Positions 24,804 to 32,159 of a stretch of DNA of 32,159 nucleotides are shown in pieces. The notes beneath the pieces are model-generated. The model worked only from the letters and a program-made list of their open reading frames with translations. It ran no database searches and was not told the origin of the DNA. A program made the translations under genes and the position numbers. The stretch is from Clostridia bacterium (GTDB lineage: Bacteria; Bacillota; Clostridia; Oscillospirales; Acutalibacteraceae), in NCBI GenBank assembly GCA_029226955.1, contig JAQXZA010000071.1, positions 1 to 32,159 of the forward strand. The letters are read 5' to 3'. How positions within the stretch are numbered: position 1 is the first letter of the stretch; every line of letters starts with the position of its first letter.

Positions 24804-25433
24804 ATGAAGAAATGGCAAAAAACGTTTTTAACTGTATCGTCCCTGTTGGTTATTTCGGCAGGGTGTATGTCTGGGTGCGGCAATTCACCGCAAACAGACA
24901 CAAGCGAACAACCGTCCGAAAGTTCTGTTACAGAAAGTTCAGTTGCTGAAAGTTCTGTTGTGTCTGAACTCAGCAGTCAGCCGTCTGAAACAAGTACGTC
25001 TTCAAAAGCTGAGGAAAGTTCAAAAGAGGAATCAAAAGCAGAAAACAACCCCGCCGTTCAGGAAATAAAAATCCTTAACGACTTCAAGAAAAACATTCCG
25101 TCCGAACAAGACCTTGTTTATCAGGTAAAATGGAAAAATACAGTCAATGACAAAGTAACAGTCAGTGAAGAAAGACCCGCAAAGCTGTATTTTGTTGATG
25201 CCGTTATAAGAGATATAAACAACGACGGTCATTATGAAATGATCGTAAAGTATGACGGCAGAGGAAAAGCTCTTGGTGGTAACAACAGAATAACATATAA
25301 GGGCAAAGAGGTTTTTATCGACTACATAGGCAAACTTATTTATGACATTGTAACTGTCAAAGATGGCAAGGCTGTTTCAAGCGGTCACTATGAGAACGAA
25401 GAGGGCTGGTTTGACCACGGTGGAGTTAAATAA
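24804..25433 (+). CDS. Secreted lipoprotein with Asp-rich calcium-loop-like motif
   Basis: A 209-aa predicted lipoprotein. A basic start MKKWQK and hydrophobic core end at two cysteines in lipobox-like settings (C21 in ISAGC and C25 in MSGC). A Ser/Thr/Glu-rich tether (about 30-85, repeated ESSV) leads to a globular part of about 120 residues. The segment VIRDINNDGHYEMIVKYDG resembles a calcium-binding FG-GAP/EF-type loop, and the neighbour has DIDDDGEKELVLKG in a similar setting, so both share this module. Function unknown. AAAGGAG precedes the ATG. It is the first gene after ECF promoter B, 29 nt from the next gene. Confidence 0.75.
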   Translation: MKKWQKTFLTVSSLLVISAGCMSGCGNSPQTDTSEQPSESSVTESSVAESSVVSELSSQPSETSTSSKAEESSKEESKAENNPAVQEIKILNDFKKNIPSEQDLVYQVKWKNTVNDKVTVSEERPAKLYFVDAVIRDINNDGHYEMIVKYDGRGKALGGNNRITYKGKEVFIDYIGKLIYDIVTVKDGKAVSSGHYENEEGWFDHGGVK

Positions 25434-25462
25434 AAATTTTTGTCAAACAAAGGAGTTTTATT

Positions 25463-27028
25463 ATGAAAAGATTAAAAAAATTTATGTCTGTTGTACTTGC
25501 TTTATGCTGTGCAATAACAATGACACTTTCTGTTAGTATGAATGTAAGTGCTGTTTCCGACGAGGATTTTTACACGGAAATTAAGGACACTGGAAATAAC
25601 ATTAACACTTCAAAGTTATACTATGATAAGAACACAGGGAAGTTTTATATAAAGGCAATTAAATATCAACATACTTCTTATGTAGGTTATATATATAGTA
25701 TATGGCTTTATGAAATAAATGATAAAGGTGTTGCCAATGAAACAAACAGGCTGACATATGGTACTTATCAGGGAAAATCAGAACATGTTGATGGTCAGGA
25801 TACTTTTAATTACTATATCAATTTCAACGATTGCAGTATTGATGAGTTCTACAAGCAGTACAAATCATTTGATGATAAGTACACAGAAATTGACGCTGAA
25901 CAAGGTATGTCAGAGCTTAATAATTTTTCAAGTGATTTTTCAACAATCACCACAGTTAGTACAGACTATTCCTATGTATCGAATATCACCCTTGATATTG
26001 GCGGTTCACAAAAATTACTGCCAAAAGTAATACTTAACGAAAAGGACAACCTTAAAATAACATGGTCAAGTTCAGATGATAATGTTGCAACTGTTGACAA
26101 CGACGGCAATGTTACCGCAAAAAACAGCGGCAGTTGTACAGTTTCCGCAAAACTTGAAGGTCTTGATGAAAGCATAGCGGAATATACTATCAGAGTCAGA
26201 ACTAATGATGAAATCTTAAAAACCGCCGCAATGCAATTTGCAAAAGAAAAATACAAAGAGTATGCACTTGCTGATATAGATGATGACGGTGAAAAAGAAC
26301 TTGTTCTTAAAGGTCAAGTTGCAGATTCATCAGATGATGAACTTATTGTTTATGAGTATCAAAATGGAAATTTTAATAAGTCAGATAATTATGTTATTAT
26401 GACGGATTTTACAACATTTTACTCAAAAATCAAAATATATAAAAACAAACTTTATGTAGCAATACGAGGTGGCGATTCACAATACGATGATGGCAAATAT
26501 TATGACTATATATATGAATACAAAGAAAATAAGTTTACTGAAACTAAAAAATTAAATTGGAGCGGAATATTAAATGGGATTCAGCCATTCTCAGCAGAAG
26601 AAACACAGAAAATATTAGACATTAATTCATCATCTAATAGGACTGTTTCAGAAGTCTTAGCAAGTAATTCATGGAAAATTAACGATAAAGATGTAACACC
26701 TGATGAACTGGAAAAAGAAGTTAAGAAATACGAAAATTATCCCGACTTAATATTCACACCATACAATACTCAACCAAGCGACTACATATTTTTCGACAGT
26801 GATGTAAGATATCTTACTGACAATGAAGTTAAAAAGCTTGACAGCACGGACATAAAATACGCTATAAACGAAATCTATGCAAGACACGGTTACATATTCA
26901 AAGATGAAGAACTCAGAAATTATTTCCATGAAAAATCATGGTATAGCGGAAGTGTTGAAGATGTAAATTCAATACAATTCAATTCATACGAAGACGAAAA
27001 CCTTAAACTGCTCGCAAAGTACAGATAA
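25463..27028 (+). CDS. Secreted protein with Big_2 domain and YARHG domain
   Basis: A 521-aa exported protein. The signal peptide is MKRLKKFMSVVLALCCAITM with a likely cleavage after VSA near residue 31. A region with many Tyr residues and no family I recognise is followed by a bacterial Ig-like Big_2 domain (about 178-250; TWSSSDDNVATVDNDG and NSGSCTVSAK). The calcium-loop-like ADIDDDGEKELVL then precedes a C-terminal YARHG domain (INEIYARHGYIFKDEELRNYF, then W and Y residues), which is typical of surface proteins of Firmicutes. No membrane anchor is seen at the C-terminus. It is cotranscribed with the lipoprotein (AAAGGAG inside the 29-nt gap). Confidence 0.85.
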   Translation: MKRLKKFMSVVLALCCAITMTLSVSMNVSAVSDEDFYTEIKDTGNNINTSKLYYDKNTGKFYIKAIKYQHTSYVGYIYSIWLYEINDKGVANETNRLTYGTYQGKSEHVDGQDTFNYYINFNDCSIDEFYKQYKSFDDKYTEIDAEQGMSELNNFSSDFSTITTVSTDYSYVSNITLDIGGSQKLLPKVILNEKDNLKITWSSSDDNVATVDNDGNVTAKNSGSCTVSAKLEGLDESIAEYTIRVRTNDEILKTAAMQFAKEKYKEYALADIDDDGEKELVLKGQVADSSDDELIVYEYQNGNFNKSDNYVIMTDFTTFYSKIKIYKNKLYVAIRGGDSQYDDGKYYDYIYEYKENKFTETKKLNWSGILNGIQPFSAEETQKILDINSSSNRTVSEVLASNSWKINDKDVTPDELEKEVKKYENYPDLIFTPYNTQPSDYIFFDSDVRYLTDNEVKKLDSTDIKYAINEIYARHGYIFKDEELRNYFHEKSWYSGSVEDVNSIQFNSYEDENLKLLAKYR

Positions 27029-27049
27029 TAAAAAAATTCAAAAAAATTT

Positions 27050-27080
27050 TGAACCTTTTTGGATTCTCGTTTGTCTATAT
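27050..27080 (+). promoter_or_regulatory. ECF-type promoter C (Cys-rich short ORF)
   Basis: TGAACC (27050-27055), a 17-nt spacer and GTCTATATA from 27073, preceded by A/T tracts and followed by the ACAGAGAGGTAAA start-region motif. The spacer sequence GGATTCTCGTTT is close to that of promoter A. Confidence 0.72.
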
Positions 27081-27114
27081 AAACAGAGAGGTAAAATTCA
27101 ACAGGAGGTAAAAT

Positions 27115-27174
27115 ATGACGACAAAATCAAGCAAAAGAAAAATTTGCTGTCTGTTATGCTGTTGGCTATGTTAA
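27115..27174 (+). CDS. Cys-rich 19-codon ORF or truncated secreted-protein gene
   Basis: The ORF begins MTTKSSKRKI and ends in nine residues of which five are Cys (CCLLCCWLC). A perfect AGGAGG lies seven bases before the ATG, about 35 nt inside the transcript from ECF promoter C. One frame over, KKNLLSVMLLAMLNLTP reads like a signal peptide, so this may be a frameshifted remnant of a secreted-protein gene. A genuine Cys-rich peptide cannot be excluded. Confidence 0.35.
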   Translation: MTTKSSKRKICCLLCCWLC

Positions 27175-27247
27175 ATTTAACACCGCAAAAGCCAATAAAT
27201 AATAATCTTGTACAAATAATCTTGTATTGCTTCCTTAAAATACTTAA

Positions 27248-27292
27248 AAAGCGGAAACATCTTCAATAGTCCTCAGAAGGTGTTTCTGCTTT
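27248..27292 (+). terminator. Long hairpin ending the promoter C transcript
   Basis: Arms at 27248-27264 and 27276-27292 pair over 17 bp with two G-U pairs on plus-strand RNA; on the minus strand these would be C-A clashes. The T run is poor (TTTCGTTATAT), so it is a weak terminator or a stable 3' stem. Confidence 0.5.
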
Positions 27293-27304
27293 CGTTATAT
27301 ACAA

Positions 27305-27347
27305 GAAAAAACAGCGGTTGATGTAAAGTCAGCCGCTGTTTTTGGTT
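27305..27347. terminator. Bidirectional terminator after small RNA 2
   Basis: ACAGCGGTTGA (27311-27321) and TCAGCCGCTGT (27329-27339) form an 11-bp stem with a 7-nt loop. Plus-strand RNA pairs completely with one G-U; minus-strand RNA has one C-A mismatch. T runs follow on both sides (TTTTT plus, TTTTTT minus). Confidence 0.75.
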
Positions 27348-27416
27348 TCAGCTATTAAATCACCGATTAATTTTTTTGATATAGCCGAATTTTTTGGGTT
27401 CCATTTTTATGTCCCC
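27305..27416 (-). ncRNA. Putative ECF-controlled small RNA, copy 2
   Basis: A transcript of about 112 nt lies between an ECF-type promoter (27450-27426) and a terminator (27339-27305), just after the 3' end of sigma-LRR gene 2. It is homologous to copy 1 over about 45 nt: the core hairpin has arms at 27387-27378 and 27361-27349, ten pairs including one G-U, a 3-nt bulge and an A-rich loop ending in CGGT. One pair (27382 with 27354) is A-U where copy 1 has G-C, a compensatory change that supports structure in the RNA. The 5' part is unlike copy 1. It lies in the 3' region of the sigma gene, so processing from that mRNA is an alternative origin. Confidence 0.55.
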
Positions 27417-27420
27417 ATAT

Positions 27421-27450
27421 TATAAGACGGCTCAAAATACGAAAGGTTCA
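27421..27450 (-). promoter_or_regulatory. ECF-type promoter E (small RNA 2)
   Basis: On the minus strand, TGAACC (27450-27445), a 16-nt spacer and GTCTTATA (27428-27421), preceded by A/T tracts. It starts 17 bases after the stop of sigma-LRR gene 2. The -10 GTCTTATA is identical to that of promoter D. Confidence 0.7.
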
Positions 27451-27466
27451 TTTTTTTCAGAAATTT

Positions 27467-30400
27467 TTATTGTATTTCTGAAAATTTCAGGTTATATTCT
27501 TTTGCATATTTTTCTGCGTATGAACCCTTTGTTCCGTAAATGGTAGTGTTATCACTAAATGCAGGTATAATTGTAAAGCCGTCAGAACGACCTACATAAC
27601 AAACAACTATTAATTTAACACTATCAGGAATAACTACATCTGAAAGATTTGTACATTTACAAAATGCCCGATCACCTATACTTGTAACGCTGTCAGGAAT
27701 TGTTATACTTTCAAGACTCTCACAACCATAAAATGCAAAATCCCTTATCTTTGTTACTGTATCAGGTATAGTATATGTTTTATCGAATTTAGTCGGAGAA
27801 TATGTTATAATTTCTGTTTTATCACTGTTAAAAAGAACACCGTTTTCTTCATACACATCATCTATGCCCTCTGAACCGCAATACAACAGATATTTTACTT
27901 TGTCAGGAACAGTCAGGTTGTCAATCAGGTTGTCAATATTTAAAAAAGAAGAATCTCCAAAAGCATAATTACTTATTTCTGTAACACTTTCAGGAATTGT
28001 CAGGCTTTTAATTTCATCACATTCACTAAAAGCATAATCACCTATGCTTGTAACACTGTCAGGAAGAATAGTTACGCTTTGCATATTTTCACAATTATAA
28101 AAAGCGTAATCTCCTATACTTTTTACACTGCTTGGAATAATTATATTTTTAAGATGGTCGCATTCAGCAAAAGCATAATCTCCTATACTCGTAACACTTT
28201 TCGGAATTGTTATATTGTCAATATTCGAACCGATAAAGGCATAATCATCTATGCTTGCAACACCATCAGAAATAGTTATGTCACCAATCAACGAATCTCC
28301 AAAAACATATTCACCTATACTCGTAACACTTTTCGGAATTGTTATACTGCCAATCCAACATTCAGAAAAAGCATATTTTCCTATTTTTGTAACGCTATCC
28401 GGAATTATTATATTGTCAATATCTGAACCGATAAAGGCATAATCATCTATACTTACAACACTGTCAGGAATTGTTATACTTTCAAGCCAACTGTAAGCAA
28501 AAGCATGATCTCCTATAACTGTAATACCGTCAGGAATGGTATAAATATCACCTTTGTTTGGCATATATTTTACCAGTTTTTTCTTATCTTTGGTAAGCAT
28601 TGCATTGTCTTGTATTATATAATTGTAATCTACAAAGCTGACATTGTAGTTTTGTTGTTCTTTGCCCTCATATTCTCCGCTTATATATGTAACACCACTT
28701 GGAATAGCTATCGAACTACAACCGTAAAATGCGTTTTTGCCTATATTCTTAACATTGTCCGAAAGAGTTATATTTTTCAGTCCGCAATAACAAAAAGCAT
28801 AATCTCCTATGCTTGTAACGCTGTCAGGAATGGTTATACCGTTCAAAAGAATACAATTATAGAAAGCATAATCCCCTATGCTTGTAACGCTGTTTGGAAT
28901 GGTTATTTTTTCAAGAGAGTCACAACCGTAAAAAGCATAATTTCCTATGCTTGTAACGCTATTAGGGATTTTTACATTATAAAGATACTTACAGCCGTAA
29001 AATGCACGATCCCATATTTTTTTAACTGTATAAGGAATAGTATATCTGTCCCCTTTTTTGTTCAACGGATATTTTACAAGCTCGGTTTTATCTTTTGTGA
29101 AAATAATGCCATCTTCACAAATATACTTATCAGAAAAATCTTCATCATCTTCGACACTTTCTGATTTTCCCCTATAATAATTTGCAATCTTTTCTACTAT
29201 TGAATCGGGTTTTCCGTAAATATATTTCAAAGCATAGCAATTATCAAAAACATTATAATCTATATCCTTTACACTGTCAGGAATAGTTATATCTTCCAGA
29301 CTGCTGCAATCACTGAATGCACTATTACCTATTCTTGCAATACCGTCAGGAATGATAACACTTTTAAGTGATGAACAGCCAGAAAATGTATTAGTACCTA
29401 TTTCGGTAATACCCGTTGGCAAACTGATATTTTTAAGAGATGAACAACCACTGAATATGCCGTTGTCCATATATATTATTTTACTGCCGGAAAAATCAAA
29501 ACTTGTTATTCCGCAATTTTTGAATGTTTCCGAACCTAAGCTGAAAACACCCTCGGGTATTGACTTTATATCAAGACTTGTACAGCCGTCAAAAGCATTG
29601 TCGCCTATCTCGGTAAGATTTTTTGGAAGAATGATATTTTTGAGTGATTTACAATTCTTAAAGGCATTACTGCCTATTGAATAAACATTATCACCCATAG
29701 TTACGGTTTCAAGAGATGAACAGCCGTCAAATGCACTATTTGCAATTTCTGTTACCGACTCAGGTATGTTTATTTCTTTGAGATTTGTACAATCACGGAA
29801 TGCCCCCGATGAAATTGATGTTAATGTATCAGGAATGGTTACCGTTTCAAATGTCTGATTTCCTCTGAACGCATTATTAAATATTCTTGTTACAGGAAAA
29901 CCGTCAGCTTTATCAGGAATTGTCAGGACTGTACTCTCTGACTTTACAGGCTTATATGAAATAAGCGTTGCGGAGTTGCTTTTGTCATAAATTCTGAATG
30001 TAAAGCCGTCATCTGTTGTCAGGTCATAATAGCTTGTGTTGTCTATAACAGCCTTTGACGGTTCTGTATCAACATATACGGTACTTGTGTCGTATATTGT
30101 ATTTGTGTCATATACGGTACTTGTATCATGGACTGTGATTGTTTCATATATCGTACTTGTATCATATACAGTACTGGTTTCGGTTATCGGTTTTTCTATT
30201 ATTTCATAAACAGTGCTGGTCTGAGTCTGATATAATGTGATAGGGTCATTTTCCTTATAAACAGTACTTGTATCATACACTGTATGTACTTCTTCCTGAA
30301 TTACGGTTGATATCTCATTTTTAACAACTTCGCTTGTTTCAACGGGATTGCGGTCTGCCATAGGCTGTGGAACAACCACTCCTATACCTATACCAACACA

Positions 30401-31228
30401 CATTGCAGCTACAGCGATTGAAGTATTGACTGAAATTTTACTGCTTACCGTATGACTTACCGTATTTGCCACGCTTGTACTCACACTTGTTGATACTTTG
30501 TTGGCGACTGTGTTTCCTATCACCGAACCCGAAATGCCGTTTACTGAACTTACAGCACTCTGTACGGCTGATGAAAGCGACTCAGGCACACTGACCTTAT
30601 CCGCAAGCTGAACAAGAGCATCTCTGAGTACAGAAAGAACATCACCGCTATAAAGCTTGATACCCTGTTCTTCATACATAAGTACGCTTTTGCGGACTTG
30701 CTCACGTGCATTATTCATACGGCTTTTTATAGTACCAATACTACATTCAAGTTTTTCAGCAATTTCTTTTATACTCATATTGCAATAATAGTACAGCATT
30801 ATTGTTGTTCTCTGCTTTTCGGAAAGTCCGTCAACTATTTTGTCTATTATGCGTAGAGTTTCGTCATTGTCAAGTTTTGACTGAGGGAGTAATTCTTTAA
30901 AATCTCCGTCCTCAGTTGTAACCATATTTTCTATATTTTCTTTTTCATTGTCAGCTATCAACTGAGGTTTTTTCTTACGGATAAAATCTTTACACTTATT
31001 GATGGCTGTTGCCTGTAACCAGTTTTCAAATGAGTCAGGATTTTTAAGTGTATGGATTTTTTCAATCATTGTACAAAAAGTATCCTGTGCAATATCTTCC
31101 GCATCTTCCTCACTCGGTAAAATTTTAAGGCAAAGAAAATATATGCTTTTGCTGTAAGTTTCATATAGTCGGTTCATAGCGTCTGTATTGCCTTTTTTTG
31201 CCATACAGACTATTTCTTTCAATTCCAT
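27467..31228 (-). CDS. ECF sigma factor fused to a membrane helix and BspA-type leucine-rich repeats (paralogue 2)
   Basis: A 1253-aa paralogue of the product of 11170-14919, in the same order: region 2 (EDAEDIAQDTFCTM), acidic linker, region 4 (MSIKEIAEKLECSIGTIKSR), Ser/Ala connector, one membrane helix (AVAAMCVGIGIGVVVP), a DTSTVY stalk and many BspA-type repeats. The sigma half is much closer to paralogue 1 than the repeats are; region 4 differs at only a few positions, so the two should read the same or very similar promoters. The C-terminus ends YAKEYNLKFSEIQ without the Pro/Glu tail. Start: upstream ATGs give MMSGDKS, but MELKE matches paralogue 1; the Shine-Dalgarno is weak. The repeats may sense different ligands, letting two inputs share one regulon. 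Confidence 0.88.
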   Translation of the reverse strand: MELKEIVCMAKKGNTDAMNRLYETYSKSIYFLCLKILPSEEDAEDIAQDTFCTMIEKIHTLKNPDSFENWLQATAINKCKDFIRKKKPQLIADNEKENIENMVTTEDGDFKELLPQSKLDNDETLRIIDKIVDGLSEKQRTTIMLYYYCNMSIKEIAEKLECSIGTIKSRMNNAREQVRKSVLMYEEQGIKLYSGDVLSVLRDALVQLADKVSVPESLSSAVQSAVSSVNGISGSVIGNTVANKVSTSVSTSVANTVSHTVSSKISVNTSIAVAAMCVGIGIGVVVPQPMADRNPVETSEVVKNEISTVIQEEVHTVYDTSTVYKENDPITLYQTQTSTVYEIIEKPITETSTVYDTSTIYETITVHDTSTVYDTNTIYDTSTVYVDTEPSKAVIDNTSYYDLTTDDGFTFRIYDKSNSATLISYKPVKSESTVLTIPDKADGFPVTRIFNNAFRGNQTFETVTIPDTLTSISSGAFRDCTNLKEINIPESVTEIANSAFDGCSSLETVTMGDNVYSIGSNAFKNCKSLKNIILPKNLTEIGDNAFDGCTSLDIKSIPEGVFSLGSETFKNCGITSFDFSGSKIIYMDNGIFSGCSSLKNISLPTGITEIGTNTFSGCSSLKSVIIPDGIARIGNSAFSDCSSLEDITIPDSVKDIDYNVFDNCYALKYIYGKPDSIVEKIANYYRGKSESVEDDEDFSDKYICEDGIIFTKDKTELVKYPLNKKGDRYTIPYTVKKIWDRAFYGCKYLYNVKIPNSVTSIGNYAFYGCDSLEKITIPNSVTSIGDYAFYNCILLNGITIPDSVTSIGDYAFCYCGLKNITLSDNVKNIGKNAFYGCSSIAIPSGVTYISGEYEGKEQQNYNVSFVDYNYIIQDNAMLTKDKKKLVKYMPNKGDIYTIPDGITVIGDHAFAYSWLESITIPDSVVSIDDYAFIGSDIDNIIIPDSVTKIGKYAFSECWIGSITIPKSVTSIGEYVFGDSLIGDITISDGVASIDDYAFIGSNIDNITIPKSVTSIGDYAFAECDHLKNIIIPSSVKSIGDYAFYNCENMQSVTILPDSVTSIGDYAFSECDEIKSLTIPESVTEISNYAFGDSSFLNIDNLIDNLTVPDKVKYLLYCGSEGIDDVYEENGVLFNSDKTEIITYSPTKFDKTYTIPDTVTKIRDFAFYGCESLESITIPDSVTSIGDRAFCKCTNLSDVVIPDSVKLIVVCYVGRSDGFTIIPAFSDNTTIYGTKGSYAEKYAKEYNLKFSEIQ

Positions 31229-31266
31229 AGATTTATCACCGCTCATCAATTTATTTTGTTAATATA

Positions 31267-31295
31267 ATAATAATTCTTCTCACATAATATGTCAA
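31267..31295 (-). promoter_or_regulatory. Housekeeping promoter of sigma-LRR gene 2
   Basis: On the minus strand, TTGACA (31295-31290), a 17-nt spacer TATTATGTGAGAAGAAT and TATTAT (31272-31267), matching the promoter of paralogue 1 at all but two positions of the 29-base span. Confidence 0.78.
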
Positions 31296-31354
31296 TGAAC
31301 TCTTTGATATAATCCAGTAAAATATGTAAAAATTTGTATAAAATCATAATAATA

Positions 31355-31392
31355 CCAAAGAAAAAACCCGTGACATTTCCGTCACGGGTTTT
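31355..31392 (-). terminator. Terminator of plsY
   Basis: A perfect 12-bp stem AAAACCCGTGAC (31363-31374) with GTCACGGGTTTT (31381-31392) and a 6-nt loop is followed by TTTTTTCTTT on the minus strand, 11 bases after the plsY stop. Confidence 0.9.
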
Positions 31393-31403
31393 ATAAGTGA
31401 TAT

Positions 31404-32123
31404 TTAATTTTTTGGAGTAATTTTCTTTTCTGTGCCGTCAAGAATACGCTTTATATTATCCTTATGTTTTACGATTACAAGTACGGCAGTTATGAGTGTA
31501 ACAACCGTTGACAGCACAATGAATGATACAGGCGGATTGTTAAGCGGTGAAATTGCCGACAAAATTCCGTTGCAGTCAAGTAATTTTAAAATTAGTGTTA
31601 CAACAGGATACATTGCCGCATTCAATAAAGCACATTTTGAAATAATCTTCGTTGACAAAAATACTATAAAGAAAATTATAAGTGCAACAATCAGAACTCG
31701 CCAGTCAGTCATAAGCATAACGGCGGCGGTTGTTACAACACCTTTGCCGCCTTTGAATTTGTAATAAAGCGGAAACATATGTCCAATTACAACAAAAAGT
31801 CCTGTGATATATGCTATGTAACTTCTGAAAACAGCCGCACCATCGCCTGAAACATCAATCATAAGAAGATATGCTATTCCGACAGCAATAATACCTTTGA
31901 GAAAATCTCCGATAAATGTTATTATTGCCGGAGTTTTGCCCGCACAACGCAGAACATTTGTAAATCCTGCGTTGCCGCTGCCCATAGTACGGATATCCTC
32001 GTGCATTACAAACTTTGTTACAATAATTGATGTGTTTACGCTTCCTATAAGATATGCGGCAACAACGGCAATAATCAAACGCCACCAATATAACGAAAAA
32101 AACTGACCAAAATACAAATCCAT
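31404..32123 (-). CDS. plsY: Glycerol-3-phosphate acyltransferase PlsY
   Basis: A 239-aa membrane acyltransferase that transfers the acyl group of acyl-phosphate to glycerol-3-phosphate, the first step of phospholipid synthesis. All three PlsY motifs are present: YLIGSVNTSIIV with the serine, the RTMGSGNAGFTN block and GHMFPLYYKFKGGKGV. Multiple hydrophobic helices span the chain; a larger segment (VSGDGAAVFRS) lies between helices 2 and 3. A GTG at 32132 would add three residues, but AAGGGG is well spaced for the ATG at 32123. It follows a probable der gene by 12 bases, the arrangement common in Firmicutes. Confidence 0.95.
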   Translation of the reverse strand: MDLYFGQFFSLYWWRLIIAVVAAYLIGSVNTSIIVTKFVMHEDIRTMGSGNAGFTNVLRCAGKTPAIITFIGDFLKGIIAVGIAYLLMIDVSGDGAAVFRSYIAYITGLFVVIGHMFPLYYKFKGGKGVVTTAAVMLMTDWRVLIVALIIFFIVFLSTKIISKCALLNAAMYPVVTLILKLLDCNGILSAISPLNNPPVSFIVLSTVVTLITAVLVIVKHKDNIKRILDGTEKKITPKN

Positions 32124-32135
32124 CACAAACACCCC

Positions 32136-32159
32136 TTACTTTTTATCTCCACGTTCCCT
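32136..32159 (-). CDS. der: C-terminal end of upstream gene, probably GTPase Der
   Basis: Only seven codons and the stop are inside the window: RERGDKK followed by TAA at 32138-32136. A basic RERG-type tail just upstream of plsY is what the end of Der (EngA) usually looks like in clostridia, and der-plsY is a common gene pair. The identification rests on this short tail and on synteny. Confidence 0.45.
   Translation of the reverse strand, partial: RERGDKK

Noticed and set aside
27360..27404. 14-codon ORF (MEKP-like start, MEPKKFGYIKKINR) in small RNA 2
   Set aside because: The ATG and the reading frame are not present in copy 1 although the RNA stem is, so conservation is at the RNA level.
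28079..29164. Plus-strand ORFs of 115 and 219 codons
   Set aside because: They are antisense shadows of the leucine-rich repeats of sigma-LRR 2, with repetitive composition that mirrors the true frame.

Overview
The window looks like the chromosome of a low-GC Firmicute of the Ruminococcus/Oscillospiraceae type. This rests on AT-rich spacers, strong AGGAGG ribosome binding sites, BspA-type leucine-rich repeats, a YARHG protein, DUF5050-like ectodomains and typical clostridial housekeeping genes. No database search was run, so family names come from motifs read in the sequence.

Layout. 1-199: truncated end of an insertion sequence, probably ISL3 type. 241-785: five tRNA genes on the minus strand (transcribed Gly-Arg-His-Gln-Lys) with their own promoter and terminator. 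831-4617: minus-strand housekeeping genes, namely a ClpE/ClpC-like unfoldase, pgsA and a CvpA-family protein. 4756-11084: plus-strand Ser/Thr phosphorylation cassette, with a transmembrane kinase, a zinc-ribbon FHA protein, a PP2C phosphatase, a secreted trypsin-like protease anchored by one membrane segment with a cytoplasmic FHA domain, and a second PP2C. 11170-14919 and 27467-31228 (minus): two long paralogues, each an ECF sigma factor fused through one membrane helix to a Ser/Thr-rich stalk and many extracytoplasmic leucine-rich repeats. 15265-24523 (minus): a seven-gene surface-glycan operon with two sialyltransferase-fold enzymes, a CMP-sugar synthetase-like protein, an HMGL-type aldolase, a COG5610-type HAD protein, a degenerate HAD relative and a small HAD phosphatase. 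24804-27028 (plus): a lipoprotein and a Big_2/YARHG secreted protein. 31404-32159 (minus): plsY and the last codons of an upstream gene, probably der.

The most interesting signal is regulatory. Five intergenic sites share an ECF-type promoter pattern, TGAACC, 16 or 17 bases, then GTCT(A/T)(A/T)A, each preceded by A/T tracts. Three read rightward: into the kinase region, into the lipoprotein/YARHG pair, and into a 19-codon Cys-rich ORF. Two read leftward into a pair of homologous short transcripts of about 105-115 nt that share a 10-bp stem with a compensatory base-pair change and end in terminator hairpins. The two sigma-LRR genes instead have ordinary housekeeping promoters that are nearly identical to each other. 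The working model is that membrane-tethered sigma factors with LRR sensors control a phospho-signalling system, secreted proteins and two small RNAs. The link from sigma factor to promoter is inference from proximity and motif type.
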